Assembly: GCF_017569925.1 (NCBI RefSeq)
Contig: NZ_CP050854.1
Coordinates: forward strand, 124,001-188,000
DNA: 64,000 nt
Origin: Brenneria izadpanahii
GTDB taxonomy: Bacteria; Pseudomonadota; Gammaproteobacteria; Enterobacterales; Enterobacteriaceae
Reading direction: 5' to 3'
Shown: piece by piece, positions 28,462-37,437 of the stretch
Numbering within the stretch: position 1 is the stretch's first letter
Layout of the letters: the number at the start of each line of letters is the position of its first letter
Position numbers and translations under genes: made by a program
Notes under the pieces: model-generated
Seen by the model: the letters and a program-made list of their open reading frames with translations, nothing else
Told to the model about the DNA's origin: nothing
The model's database searches: none

Positions 28462-29883
28462 ATGTCATCTGGATCATCTACGGGGAAAAAGGTCATTGCC
28501 GCGATTATTCCTATCGCCATCGGCGGAATAATTTGGCTGTGTCCTATCCCGGAAGGTCTTACGCCTCAGGCATGGCATATGTTTGCTATTTTTGCCGCGA
28601 CTATCGCGGCAATTCTGACACAGCCATTACCCTCCGGCGCGGTTATGTTAATTGCGCTTTGCGTGACGATTTTTACCAATACGCTAACGGAAGCGAAAGC
28701 ATTATCCGGTTTTTCCAGCGGAACCGTGTGGTTGATATTTTGCGCCTATGTCCTTTCTCTTGGTTTCGTGACTTCCGGTTTGGGGAACCGAATCGCGTAT
28801 AAGATGCTGTCGTTATTTGGCGGCAGTAGTCTTGGTATCGCCTATTCATTAGGCGTATCCGATTTGGTTATGGCGCCCGCCATGCCTTCGGTAACGGCGC
28901 GATCCGGCGGGATCATTTTTCCGATTGCGCGTTCGATTAATGGTGTTCTGGGATCCGCTCCGGGCGAAACCGGGAAGAAGATCGGTGATTTTCTTACCAT
29001 GGTCTGCTTTCAGTTTACGCCGATCACCGGCGCCATCTTTCTGACGGGAATGGCGGCAAATCCGCTGGTCAGCAGTCTGGCAAAAAACGCTTTGGACGTG
29101 GAAATCACCTGGGGCGGCTGGTTTGTTGCTGCTGTCGTTCCCGCTATGGTTTGCTTCTGTCTGATGCCCCTGTTGTTGTATAAAATTCTCAATCCAGAGT
29201 TAAAGCATACTCCCGAAGCAAAAGAAATGGGCCGCCGTTCGCTGGAAGCGTTGGGGCCCATGACGCTGGTGGAGAAAAAAGTCGCATTCGGCTTTGTTCT
29301 CGCGTTGATTGGATGGGGAACCAGCCTGATAACCGGGTTATCCGCCACATCGGTTGGTCTGGGGCTTGCGGCCTATCTATTCGCGGTTCGCGCCGTTGAC
29401 TGGAGAGCGTTGCTTAACGATCATGCCGCCTGGGATACCGTCATCTGGTTTAGCGTGATTATCAGTCTGGCCGGCGGCCTATCCGATCTGGGCTTTATTA
29501 AATGGATGGCCGCGATATTAGGCAACTCTGTTCATGGCTTCGGCGCGATACAAACGTTTGTGTTATTGGGGGTTTTGTATATTTATGTGCACTACCTTTT
29601 TGCCACCGCCTCCGGACATGTCGCGGCGCTGTATGTTCCTTTTGCCGCGACGGCAATCGCCGCAGGCGCTCCGCCGATGATGGTCGCCATCTGCTTCGGT
29701 ATTTTTAGCAACCTGATGTGGAGTACGACGGAATACGGCGGAGGTCCGGGGCCGATTTATTTTGCTCAGGGATATTTTGAACGCGCGCGTTTCTATAAAA
29801 TTAATTTTTTAATTGTCACCGTCAACGTCCTACTGATTTTCACCGTCGGCTTGGTATGGTGGAAATTACTCGGTTATTACTAA
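28462..29883 (+). CDS. DASS-family (SLC13/CitT-like) dicarboxylate transporter
   Basis: A 473-aa membrane carrier of the divalent anion:Na+ symporter family. Markers are TAWHMFAIFAATIAAILTQPLP-like opening (here TPQAWHMFAIFAATIAAIL), the PSVTARSGGIIFPIARS block carrying the substrate-binding SNT-like loop region, and YVHYLFATASGHVAALYVPF. ATG 28462 is chosen: the ATG at 28456 lies inside the GAGGAG ribosome site. It forms an operon with the lyase; the carrier presumably imports the lyase substrate or exchanges it for fumarate/succinate. Confidence 0.9.
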   Translation: MSSGSSTGKKVIAAIIPIAIGGIIWLCPIPEGLTPQAWHMFAIFAATIAAILTQPLPSGAVMLIALCVTIFTNTLTEAKALSGFSSGTVWLIFCAYVLSLGFVTSGLGNRIAYKMLSLFGGSSLGIAYSLGVSDLVMAPAMPSVTARSGGIIFPIARSINGVLGSAPGETGKKIGDFLTMVCFQFTPITGAIFLTGMAANPLVSSLAKNALDVEITWGGWFVAAVVPAMVCFCLMPLLLYKILNPELKHTPEAKEMGRRSLEALGPMTLVEKKVAFGFVLALIGWGTSLITGLSATSVGLGLAAYLFAVRAVDWRALLNDHAAWDTVIWFSVIISLAGGLSDLGFIKWMAAILGNSVHGFGAIQTFVLLGVLYIYVHYLFATASGHVAALYVPFAATAIAAGAPPMMVAICFGIFSNLMWSTTEYGGGPGPIYFAQGYFERARFYKINFLIVTVNVLLIFTVGLVWWKLLGYY

Positions 29884-29893
29884 GCCGGACAAT

Positions 29894-29940
29894 AAGGCCG
29901 TATTCCTTGTTTAAATTAATAAGCGAATATGGCCTTTTCT
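29894..29940 (+). terminator. Rho-independent terminator of the lyase/DASS operon
   Basis: AAGGCCGTATTC (29894-29905) pairs with GAATATGGCCTT (29925-29936), a 12-bp stem with one G-U pair, followed by TTCTTATTTGG. It lies 10 bp after the DASS stop codon. Confidence 0.75.
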
Positions 29941-30002
29941 TATTTGGTGGATTTGGCGAGTACAGAGTGAATCCGAGTAGCAAAAAATATACCTTGAAAA
30001 TA

Positions 30003-30240
30003 GGGCGTTGCGGCAACCAGTTGGCGCGTTGAATATAAAATAAAAGTATTAAAAATCAGTTTGTTGTTTTTTTATGTGATCCGTGAAGGTTTACTACCCG
30101 TATGAGCAGGCGATTGATACCGCGCGCAGTTTTCTAGCGGGCTTATAGAGCCGTTATCTGGCTTCATGGGTTAAGGAATGTAGCTGGCGGTCTGGCTCCA
30201 ATTCGTCCTGATAGTCGGTTCAGCGCCAGGAGCCGGATTA
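30003..30240. repeat. Diverged copy of the island left end (att-like remnant)
   Basis: The sequence from about 30003 matches that at 36665-36935, with scattered substitutions. Shared blocks include AGGGCGTTG, TTGAATAT, GGTTTACTACCCG, GTTATCTGGCTTCAT, GGTTAAGGAATGTA and CCTGATAGTCGG. At 36.6 kb the same sequence follows the 93-bp yicC attachment repeat. This copy therefore looks like the decayed left end of a second, related island. The boundaries are approximate. No gene is seen in 29941-30399. Confidence 0.6.
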
Positions 30241-30399
30241 TTCACTGAGCGTTGTGTCTAACCCTGAGAGCAGGCCACGCCGGCCTCTGATAAACCCCGC
30301 CAAACTCAAGCCACACGGCGATCAGGTTCTGCGGCCTGGTACAGCCTCAAAAATTACAGGTATAATCCCACAAATTATTCAACTGGTTTAGAAACGAAG

Positions 30400-30939
30400 A
30401 TGACAAAACTCACCTTACAAGAGCAGATGCTAAAAGCTGGATTAGTGACCAGCAAAAAAGTGGCCAAGGTCCAAAGAACGGCTAAAAAATCACGCGTTCA
30501 GGCCCGTGAGGCAAGAGCGGCCGTGGAAGAAAATAAAAAAGCACAAATTGAGCGTGATAAACAGCTAAACGAACAACAGAAACAAGCTGCTTTATCTAAA
30601 GAGTATAAAGCTCAGGTGAAGCAGCTCATTGAAATGAACAGAATCGACATATCAAAAGGCGATATTGGTTTTAACTTCACAGATAATAATCTAATAAAAA
30701 AAATAGTTGTGGATAAGCCTACTCAGGCTCAACTGATTAGTGGTCGTCTCGCTATCGCCCGTTTGGTTGTTGGTAATAGCGGCGAGAGTGAATACGTGAT
30801 TATCCCTGCGAGCGTAGCCGATAAAATTGCGCAGCGCGATGCGAGCAGTATTGTATTAAATAGTGCGCTTAGCCAGGAAGAGCAAGATGAAGACGATCCG
30901 TATGCCGATTTTAAAGTGCCCGATGATTTGATGTGGTAA
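30400..30939 (+). CDS. yaiL: DUF2058 family protein YaiL
   Basis: A 179-aa protein matching E. coli YaiL (DUF2058, described as a nucleoprotein/polynucleotide-associated family). The N-terminal MTKLTLQEQMLKAGLVTSKK is diagnostic. A lysine/arginine-rich helical stretch (about 20-75) is followed by a compact C-terminal domain ending in DDPYADFKVPDDLMW. The gene is usually part of the core genome, but here it sits just inside the left-end-like remnant, so that remnant may not be an exact island boundary. Confidence 0.9.
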   Translation: MTKLTLQEQMLKAGLVTSKKVAKVQRTAKKSRVQAREARAAVEENKKAQIERDKQLNEQQKQAALSKEYKAQVKQLIEMNRIDISKGDIGFNFTDNNLIKKIVVDKPTQAQLISGRLAIARLVVGNSGESEYVIIPASVADKIAQRDASSIVLNSALSQEEQDEDDPYADFKVPDDLMW

Positions 30940-30965
30940 TTAACGTTTTACAGATGCTTATGTAT

Positions 30966-30987
30966 GAAAAGTCCCTCAGGGCTTTTC
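30966..30987 (+). terminator. Hairpin after yaiL
   Basis: GAAAAGTCCC-TCA-GGGCTTTTC forms a near-perfect stem (one bulged T) 27 bp after the yaiL stop. It is AT-flanked and probably terminates yaiL transcription. Confidence 0.5.
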
Positions 30988-31000
30988 AACGCGCGGATGC

Positions 31001-31465
31001 ATGATGAACAAAGTCGAAGCAATAAAAATGGCATTTGCGCGATTGATCGGAGCCCGACTGGCGGGCTACGCTACTGCCGAAGTGCTTTATGATGAATGGG
31101 AACCATGGAATGATTTGCCCATCAGATTGATGTTTGACAATGGCGGGATGGTCGCTGTTGCCTGGTCAGAATTCGATACGTTATGGCTGGCGAACGATTC
31201 CTCGTTACCCTTTGATATATACGATAGTCATATTCGCTGGACTGAAAATGGCCTAACTGAACTTAACCCGCTGCTCGGTGGCGCCATGCTATCGGTTTCT
31301 TTAGGGCAAAGCATTTTTACGATGGGAGATAAAGATATCCCTCTTGATACGCGTCTTTTAATTAACACCGATCGGGGCGTGCTGGATATCTTTAATGCGC
31401 TTGACGAAAATGGCTATGCATTTTTGCCCTCTCTTCCTGAAAAAACCAGATTATGCATGCCGTGA
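31001..31465 (+). CDS. Small hypothetical protein (immunity-protein-like)
   Basis: A 154-aa soluble acidic protein that I do not recognise. It has no signal peptide or membrane span. The N-terminal helix VEAIKMAFARLIGARLAGYAT is followed by alternating short strands (IRLMFDNGGMVAVAWSEFDTLWL). This size, acidity and solitary position among decayed mobile DNA are common for orphan polymorphic-toxin immunity genes (inference). ATG 31001 is directly followed by ATG 31004; the ribosome site is poor. Confidence 0.65.
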   Translation: MMNKVEAIKMAFARLIGARLAGYATAEVLYDEWEPWNDLPIRLMFDNGGMVAVAWSEFDTLWLANDSSLPFDIYDSHIRWTENGLTELNPLLGGAMLSVSLGQSIFTMGDKDIPLDTRLLINTDRGVLDIFNALDENGYAFLPSLPEKTRLCMP

Positions 31466-31777
31466 TCTATCAATAAGCATCAATAACAAATCCGACATTT
31501 ACCTTCCTTCAGTCAGACTATACGACAGGGTTTTGTTAACACAATGCATCGGCTCTTGAGTGGGTGATTGCTTTGCCGCCAACACGGTTTGTGAGTTTTC
31601 AGCTGAAAGGCATAACGGTCTGGCGATTTAATATTTTTCCCCAAAAAGATAAATTGGTTTTCCACTATAACAACAGGAACCCAATAAACTTTAGGTGCAG
31701 TAACGGCCTACCATAAGGTCTGAATCTACATAGCCGGCAAGCTTGATGCCGCTGCACCTTGAACTATAACGCGCATA
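31466..31777. other. Gap without recognisable gene
   Basis: 312 bp between convergent small genes. I see no complete gene, strong hairpin or clear IS end. Short open stretches around 31545-31620 could be coding debris. Confidence 0.4.
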
Positions 31778-32464
31778 TCATTGTGGGAATTGCTTATTAC
31801 ACCATAAGCAAAATGGATCATTTGTATTTTCATCGCCTATTTGTGGCGTTTCTTTTATGATGCTGCCGGCATCATGAAGTCTTTTAATGCCAAATGAATT
31901 ATCCAACCATTCAACAAACTCATGATTTATCTTTATTTCTTCTTCATCGTCTATTTCTTCAGGGGACAATGAGAAATCAAAAACATCGCCTAATTGACCA
32001 TATCCGATTGAAAGCAAAGAAAGAAATTCTTTTGCACTATTTGCAATAATACAACAAAGCATTGAGCCAGAACCAGAACCCATGTGAACAAATTTGAGTT
32101 CATTATTATCATTCACCCAAAATGCGAGAAGCGACCCATCGTAACCACTGTCTGCGAATACAACGAGCCTGGATGATATTTCATTTGTTACTTCAGGAAG
32201 ATTAAACCAATGTTTAAGCGCCCGCTGACCATTGGTGCTAAACGTTATATCTGGATTAAACTCGTAATCAGCGCTAATTCTGCCATAATGATAAATGTCA
32301 GGGTTGCCAAAAGTACCATTAGGCGTATTAATAAGGCCATCTGTCGCTTCAATAAGACCGTGTTTTTCGATCCATTGATAAAGCAGTTCTATTTCTTTCG
32401 GGATTTGTATATTTCCCTGTAAATGTTGAAATTCATTTTGCAACTCTTTTAACAATTTGTTCAT
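31778..32464 (-). CDS. SMI1/KNR4 (SUKH)-like immunity protein
   Basis: A 228-aa cytoplasmic protein. The pattern resembles SUKH-superfamily proteins: N-terminal helix with IPKEIELLYQWIEKHG, central VVFADSGYDGSLLAFWVND and VHMGSGSGSMLCCI, then a helix EFLSLLSIGYG. SUKH proteins commonly neutralise contact-dependent or Rhs/T6SS toxins (family knowledge). The C-terminus NTNDPFCLWCNKQF is an added tail. No toxin gene is adjacent, so it would be an orphan immunity gene. Homology is judged by eye only. Confidence 0.6.
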   Translation of the reverse strand: MNKLLKELQNEFQHLQGNIQIPKEIELLYQWIEKHGLIEATDGLINTPNGTFGNPDIYHYGRISADYEFNPDITFSTNGQRALKHWFNLPEVTNEISSRLVVFADSGYDGSLLAFWVNDNNELKFVHMGSGSGSMLCCIIANSAKEFLSLLSIGYGQLGDVFDFSLSPEEIDDEEEIKINHEFVEWLDNSFGIKRLHDAGSIIKETPQIGDENTNDPFCLWCNKQFPQ

Positions 32465-32859
32465 AAAAATATTCCGTTAACTTAAGCCTGCGAGTTTGAG
32501 TATCTTCAAGTTACCGTTTATTCGTCAACCTAATTTCCCCGCTATCAGCGTATTTGCCGGGTTCTCTGGTTTTCAGCAGAGTTTGAAGGTTGTTAACCAT
32601 TAATGCGCACATCACTTTAAAAGTGAGGTAACGCTGGTGCGGTAAGGTGTTACGTCCGTCGTGGGGAGTGCATGGTTATAATTCGGGCTTTTTGGTTCCA
32701 ACTCGCCCTGATAGTCAGGTCAGTGCCAGCGGGCGTTTCTAACCTAATGCTGTATTAATCTATGGGGAGCCGGTCAGAAGGTCAATAAACTCGCGACATA
32801 GAACCAGTGTATTATGAATCGTATGTATAGAAATATTTGAAACTGTTCTAGATAAACTA
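32465..32859. repeat. Gap with third copy of a short island repeat and coding debris
   Basis: At 32690-32729 the sequence GGTTCCAACTCGCCCTGATAGTC...CAGTGCCAG recurs. Related copies lie at about 30192-30235 and 36890-36930. On the minus strand, a start-less frame of about 55 codons ending at 32511 reads ...RYLTFKVMCALMVNNLQTLL... and looks like the tail of a lost gene. I do not recognise it. Confidence 0.4.
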
Positions 32860-32889
32860 ACCCGCACATAGGAGTGCGGGTATTTTTTT
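32860..32889 (+). terminator. Intrinsic terminator hairpin
   Basis: ACCCGCAC (32860-32867) pairs with GTGCGGGT (32874-32881), followed by ATTTTTTT on the plus strand. It directly abuts the stop of the minus-strand lipoprotein gene and may act on both strands. No intact plus-strand gene precedes it, which fits deletion of one. Confidence 0.65.
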
Positions 32890-33313
32890 ATTTATGAACC
32901 GTTTGAATAATATTGAAGCTGTCGCCTTTTAGTACGACCTGGAAGGTTGAGACATATGCTTTTCGTGTGGATTTTTTATCCTCCCCATCTGCCCTTATAT
33001 TCACTTCGATCTGAGTGAGATACTTCTGGCCCATTTTAAACTTAAATTCACTAGGCAGAATGCAAAAAAGACCAGATTTTGGTTGCTTATCAGAGGGGAA
33101 AATGACCTGTTCTAAGGGGTTTTCAATATTGTAAGTGATTGCTGATACCACAGTCTCATTGCTTTGTATTGGTAAGGAAAGACATACATCGCTATTTCTC
33201 ATGTGAGCAGGAATTAATGTTTCTTTAGTATATCGATGCTCCAGGTTGTCACCCAGTGTGCAACCACTCAGAAGGATGATTAATGAGATTACGGATTTAT
33301 TTAAAATGGTCAT
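32888..33313 (-). CDS. Small lipoprotein, possible periplasmic immunity protein
   Basis: A 141-aa protein with a lipoprotein signal: hydrophobic ISLIILLSGC with the lipobox Cys near residue 18, then a periplasmic beta-rich domain. The layout (lipobox, short RYTKETLI strand, NSDVCLSLP, then QKYLTQIEVNIRADG) resembles the enterobacterial family annotated as putative T6SS immunity periplasmic lipoproteins (recalled, not searched). No toxin gene is adjacent. Confidence 0.65.
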   Translation of the reverse strand: MTILNKSVISLIILLSGCTLGDNLEHRYTKETLIPAHMRNSDVCLSLPIQSNETVVSAITYNIENPLEQVIFPSDKQPKSGLFCILPSEFKFKMGQKYLTQIEVNIRADGEDKKSTRKAYVSTFQVVLKGDSFNIIQTVHK

Positions 33314-33527
33314 TTGAATGGAAACCCTTCAAGAACTTTTTGATAATTTGCATTAAGACTGGTTGTCTATAGGCTCCACATAGGAAACTTCACGATCTTT
33401 ACCTCTTCTTGCCAACTAAACCTTAAGCCCGAATTTACGCAGTAAAAAGTAATCAGCTATGATCTGTGCTTGTTGTTCTAATCTATAGTCAAGTAGTTTT
33501 TTATTGTTCTCAAACGAATATTCGTAG

Positions 33528-34042
<515 letters not shown>

Positions 34043-34159
34043 CTGAGCCGCTTCACGTTTGAACTCTGCACTAAAATTTCTTTTTTTTCATTGGGTGCAC
34101 CTGTGTTGTTCTGAGGTGAGCATATCACCTCTGTTCAGGTGGACAAATTCAGTGTGCCG

Positions 34160-34282
34160 CTACAGCCTGACACTGACGCAATGCGAACGAAGCTGGTTGT
34201 GTGAGAGATTCGTTTCGCTAACTCTTCCATGAAGCGAACGCTTACCCGCGTTGATCTTATTAAAAGTATTATTTGCGACCAT
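34160..34282 (-). CDS. Short ORF with good ribosome site, probably a truncated gene start
   Basis: A 40-codon frame opens at ATG 34282 behind AAAAGGAGTTCAT and reads MVANNTFNKINAGKRSL..., stopping at 34160 about 50 bp before the IS3 remnant. The strong translation start and proximity to the IS suggest the 5' piece of a gene cut by the insertion or deletion. The product is not recognised. Confidence 0.3.
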   Translation of the reverse strand: MVANNTFNKINAGKRSLHGRVSETNLSHNQLRSHCVSVRL

Positions 34283-34318
34283 ATGAACTCCTTTTCATAT
34301 AATTAAATAAACGCATAT

Positions 34319-34382
34319 TCCTTATGCTTAATTTATTTATATGACAGACGTGGATAATTTCAATGTATGGTATTTATTCTGA
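34319..34382. repeat. Left direct repeat of a two-gene cassette
   Basis: TCCTTATG...TTATTTATATGACAG...GGATAAT...TCAAT...TGGT matches 35686-35743 with a few mismatches and one short indel. The pair brackets the genes at 34555-35681. Confidence 0.65.
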
Positions 34383-34554
34383 TTTTAATAAATAGCTCGT
34401 CACCATAATAGTTTCATAATAAATAATGTCATTGTTATAAATTATGATAACACCTGTTGGGACAGGCTCTAAGTCGCTGAAATTGCCCCTTGTGTGGACG
34501 GGATTAAAAATTGGCGATAGCATTGGCAATACCAACCTGTAAGGAGATAAAAAG

Positions 34555-35253
34555 GTGAGCACCAGAGCGGATATAAAGGATGGAGCACAGTTTGACGTGC
34601 TACGTTCAGGGATTGTTTATACAGAGGTGCTGGGCTGGGTGGATATGGGGCATGCTCGCGGTAGTGATGTCGATTCGCTAAAAAGCCAGTTCACATTAGG
34701 GGAGCACAGCGATAAACCTTTCTACACGGTGATGTACAAGCAGGATATGCACCTCACCAAATTTAGCTCGCAGTTTGGTGTGGGAAAATTTTCCCGCTGG
34801 GAAATTAAGCGTGGTCGTAACTCCGAAGATATTAACAGGATCATGCTGGCTATGATGATAAATACCGCTTCCCAATTTGAGAGACTGCAAAGTTTACGGG
34901 GATTCTCTTGGTATACGGATAGCGGTTTTAGCGGTGAAGACCTGGTTTCTGATCTGTTCGGATTTTACCGGGCTATTATACCGGGCCGTTATGGTTATCG
35001 TCTCAAACCGGTAAGTTACGAGGCGGCGGTACGCAGATGGGACTATTACGGTGCTATTGGCGCATATAAAAATAAAGGTTTCCGGCCGATTATTTTTCCT
35101 GACCCTGATGATCCCTGTGTAATGCGCCAGCCATATACGGCTAATTTGCCTCACTTTATGACATGGTTACGTCCGTGGGATGACTTTGCCTCCGGGATTG
35201 TTAAAGTTATTACAAGCGATGGAACATCGCTCTCATACAAGGGAGTGGAGTAA
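34555..35253 (+). CDS. Conserved hypothetical enterobacterial protein (GWVDMGHARG motif)
   Basis: A 232-aa protein starting at GTG 34555 behind GTAAGGAGATAAAAAG. It carries IVYTEVLGWVDMGHARGSDV near the N-terminus, SWYTDSGFSGEDLVSDLFGFY in the middle and GYRLKPVSYEAAVRRWDYYG. I recall related uncharacterised proteins in enterobacteria, but no function. Histidine, aspartate and serine residues in these motifs could be catalytic; this is not established. It is followed two bases later by a small membrane protein gene, and the pair lies between direct repeats. Confidence 0.75.
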   Translation: MSTRADIKDGAQFDVLRSGIVYTEVLGWVDMGHARGSDVDSLKSQFTLGEHSDKPFYTVMYKQDMHLTKFSSQFGVGKFSRWEIKRGRNSEDINRIMLAMMINTASQFERLQSLRGFSWYTDSGFSGEDLVSDLFGFYRAIIPGRYGYRLKPVSYEAAVRRWDYYGAIGAYKNKGFRPIIFPDPDDPCVMRQPYTANLPHFMTWLRPWDDFASGIVKVITSDGTSLSYKGVE

Positions 35254-35255
35254 TC

Positions 35256-35681
35256 ATGCTGAAAGTAGTGAAGTGGGTCGGACTGTCAATTGTCTCTGGG
35301 CTTATCCTTTGCTGGCTGTTTGTCTATCTTGTTGCGTCGGGTATCAATGAAACAACCACATACACAGAAAACGACTTTTTTAATTATCATACCCTGACGG
35401 AAAAAGAGATTGAAAAAGCTCCCCGTATATCCGGCGACTATCACTTTGAATCACATCCAGGCGACGGCTATGCGCCATCGAATACTATTATTTTCAGAGG
35501 GGTATCAGGTGTTGAGCCATTACGAGCGTATTTAAAAAATCTGGGCTACATCAAACAGAGAAATCATTCGAGTGAGGCAGAAATCTGGATAAAGCCGGAA
35601 CAGGCAAATAGCGACCTTTTTTATCTTTACTTTAATCGCGCTACTGGTGAAGCTGAGTTAACCAAGGAGATAAATAACTAA
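35256..35681 (+). CDS. Small membrane-anchored hypothetical protein
   Basis: A 141-aa protein with one N-terminal membrane span (VGLSIVSGLILCWLFVYLVA, about residues 9-28) and a periplasmic or cytoplasmic soluble domain of about 110 aa rich in aromatic residues. It starts 2 bp after its upstream partner and is probably translated with it. It is not recognised. The pair could be a toxin/immunity or lysis-type module, but no motif proves this. Confidence 0.7.
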   Translation: MLKVVKWVGLSIVSGLILCWLFVYLVASGINETTTYTENDFFNYHTLTEKEIEKAPRISGDYHFESHPGDGYAPSNTIIFRGVSGVEPLRAYLKNLGYIKQRNHSSEAEIWIKPEQANSDLFYLYFNRATGEAELTKEINN

Positions 35682-35685
35682 ATGC

Positions 35686-35743
35686 TCCTTATGATTTATT
35701 TATATGACAGAAGCGGATAATGTCAATTCATGGTGTTGATTTT
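35686..35743. repeat. Right direct repeat of a two-gene cassette
   Basis: This is the partner of 34319-34382 in the same orientation. It starts 5 bp after the stop of the small membrane protein gene. Confidence 0.65.
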
Positions 35744-35840
35744 GCTTTTGATTTTTTTCAACCGAATGGTGAAAAAACAAGGAGCAACTCAATGAAGCAG
35801 TGTAGCGCTTCGTTGTGTAAGTATCCCAGTAAACCGAACC

Positions 35841-35980
35841 ATCTCTGCGCCAGCCTTTACGCCACAGCGCTTTCCGGCGCGACCTGTCATTTGACGCACA
35901 TTTTCTGCGTCAATTCTCATCAACCCACTTATCAGAGGAGGACTGAACCGATATCTGAGGCAGGCTTTCAGCCTGAGGGG
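35841..35980. repeat. Orphan copy of an integrase leader sequence
   Basis: These 140 bp match 40242-40380 almost base for base, including TTCTGCGTCAATTCTCATCA, ATCAGAGGAGGACTGAACCG and the hairpin CAGGCT-TTC-AGCCTG. At 40.2 kb the copy precedes the remnant of an integrase gene; here nothing recognisable follows. No gene is seen from 35744 to 36125. Confidence 0.8.
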
Positions 35981-36125
35981 GATCCTAAAAGGAAAGTGGC
36001 GGCGATTAAAACAAGACGTTGCTTATCCTGAAGCCTTAATTACTACGATTAAACATCCTGATGTTCAATAATTAGATGTTTTTGTCATTATGAAAAATTG
36101 TCTTCCTAATTATGAAGGAAAATAT

Positions 36126-36404
36126 CTAATTATCCTCACTTACTCTTTGAAATTCATTCGGTCGATTTCCTAGCGCAATACATTTCGCTTCTACCATACT
36201 GATATAATAATATGAAGGGCTTGGCATATGATCCATCATCCACGGAAGCTCGTCAGAATATGAAACGTCAGATGTAGAAACCATCCATACAGGTTCACCT
36301 TTCAAGGTGATAGGACTGGCTTCGTGGTAACGTTTATCCCACCCACGCCCGTGTTGTTCGGCATAATCCTTTGCTATTTGCAAGGCCTTCTCTTGCGTGA
36401 TCAT
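36126..36404 (-). CDS. Small hypothetical protein, immunity-like
   Basis: A 92-aa cytoplasmic protein, MITQEKALQIAKDYAEQHG at the N-terminus, then PVWMVSTSDVSYSDELPW and YYISMVEAKCIALGN. The fold pattern (helix, then strands with W-V-S and an I-S-V-x-G-like ending) resembles small PepSY-like immunity proteins (inference). ATG 36404 overlaps the stop of the upstream small ORF (ATGA), so the two are translationally coupled. Confidence 0.6.
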   Translation of the reverse strand: MITQEKALQIAKDYAEQHGRGWDKRYHEASPITLKGEPVWMVSTSDVSYSDELPWMMDHMPSPSYYYISMVEAKCIALGNRPNEFQRVSEDN

Positions 36405-36559
36405 TTCTGCACTCCATACCAGACACTATACATGATACCCCCCACCGTTACTGGACCGAGAAGGATTCCCGCAGCTTCATATCGTAGGAGGGAAAAGGTT
36501 ATCTCATAGGTATTACCCAAAGGAAATTTGAATCCCTGGATAATATATTCAGCACTCAT
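36401..36559 (-). CDS. 52-aa small ORF coupled to immunity-like gene
   Basis: The frame starts at ATG 36559 and stops at 36401, giving MSAEYIIQGFKFPLGNTYEI... with a hydrophobic C-terminal half (AGILLGPVTVGGIMYSVWYG). Its ATG overlaps the stop of another frame that ends ...RWVDAAAKDLAEAITLE, and its own stop overlaps the next gene's ATG. Two successive ATGA overlaps suggest a real polycistronic unit whose upstream member, possibly a toxin C-terminus, was cut at the attachment site near 36630. Confidence 0.5.
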   Translation of the reverse strand: MSAEYIIQGFKFPLGNTYEITFSLLRYEAAGILLGPVTVGGIMYSVWYGVQK

Positions 36560-36633
36560 TCTAGGGTTATAGCTTCTGCCAAATCTTTGGCAGCAGCATC
36601 AACCCACCTAGTAGTGGATTCGGGTAGTATGCA

Positions 36634-36726
36634 GTAGACGTTGATGGCAACAAAAACGCCCTGAAAACAGGGCGTTGTGGCAGTCGGTGGAACAGGGTGG
36701 AAATTATTCGATATTTTGGATCTGTT
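36634..36726. repeat. Attachment-site direct repeat, left copy (attL of the yicC island)
   Basis: A 93-bp perfect match to 43459-43551. It contains a copy of the last 23 bp of yicC and the yicC terminator stem AACGCCCTG/CAGGGCGTT (36655-36676). Sequence to its left (GGGTAGTAT...) resembles the right-end sequence beside the integrase, and sequence to its right is island left-end sequence. This is expected where two islands meet. Confidence 0.9.
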
Positions 36727-37113
36727 TATTGAATATGAATAAAAGATATTAGAAATTAGCTTGTTAGTATGATTTTGTCTGTGATTGCGGCGGTTTACTA
36801 CCCGATGAACTACCCGTTTGGGTTAGGATATTTATAGGCCTGTAGAGTCGTTATCTGGCTTCATAGGTTAAGGAATGTAACTGGTTGTCTGGTTCCAATT
36901 CGCTTTGATAGTCGGCTCAGTGCTGGAAGCGGAAGTTCCTTATTTCGTCGAAATGATCTGTGATTGCATACATGTATGATATAAAGCTGGTTCACTTTGT
37001 GAGATGGAAGCTTACGGAATTGTTTCCGTAGTCGGAAGCGATTGTGCCTATAATTTATTAAGATAAAGCAAAAAGAGCATAATATTGTGTACACGCTAAT
37101 TTACAGGAGAAAA
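36727..37113. other. Island left end with integrase-arm-like motifs
   Basis: A gene-free stretch. TACTACCC-type motifs occur at 36796-36803 and 36808-36815, like those flanking the right attachment site. Similarity to 30029-30240 runs to about 36935. The remaining 180 bp up to the IS481 remnant shows nothing recognisable. Confidence 0.5.
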
Positions 37114-37316
37114 ATACTGAACGAGTTTTATCAGGTCACGTTCCGTAAGAATCTGTATGGCGATATAGACACATTACATCGGATTTTGATGAATGGCTGT
37201 CTCGCTATAATAATGAGCGAACTTATCAGGGGAAAATATGCTGTGGCAGAATGCCAATGGAAACATTACTTTATTGAAAGCGCATCTGTGCCGAGAAAAA
37301 ATTAAACCAGATGTAA
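37114..37316 (+). pseudogene. IS481-type transposase C-terminal fragment (frameshifted)
   Basis: The fragment starts in LNEFYQVTFRKNLYGDIDTL, the typical late segment of an IS481-like DDE transposase. It then shifts frame: SDFDEWLSRYNNERTYQGK, ICCGRMPMETLLY and EKKLNQM with stop at 37314 follow in another frame, with an internal stop. The front two thirds are missing. Confidence 0.75.
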
Positions 37317-37437
37317 TCTGACAGATACTTGTATAAATAACCGGTAATTGTTAGCTCAGTTCTAAGCTAATACAGTTTATTAGGTATGAGGCAGATAGCG
37401 CACTAGGAGAGAAATGCGCTATTTCGTTTGTTTTGAG

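Noticed and set aside
34374..34562. A 62-codon minus-strand frame upstream of the two-gene cassette
   Set aside because: It has no ribosome site, lies over the promoter of the GTG-start gene and includes repeat sequence.
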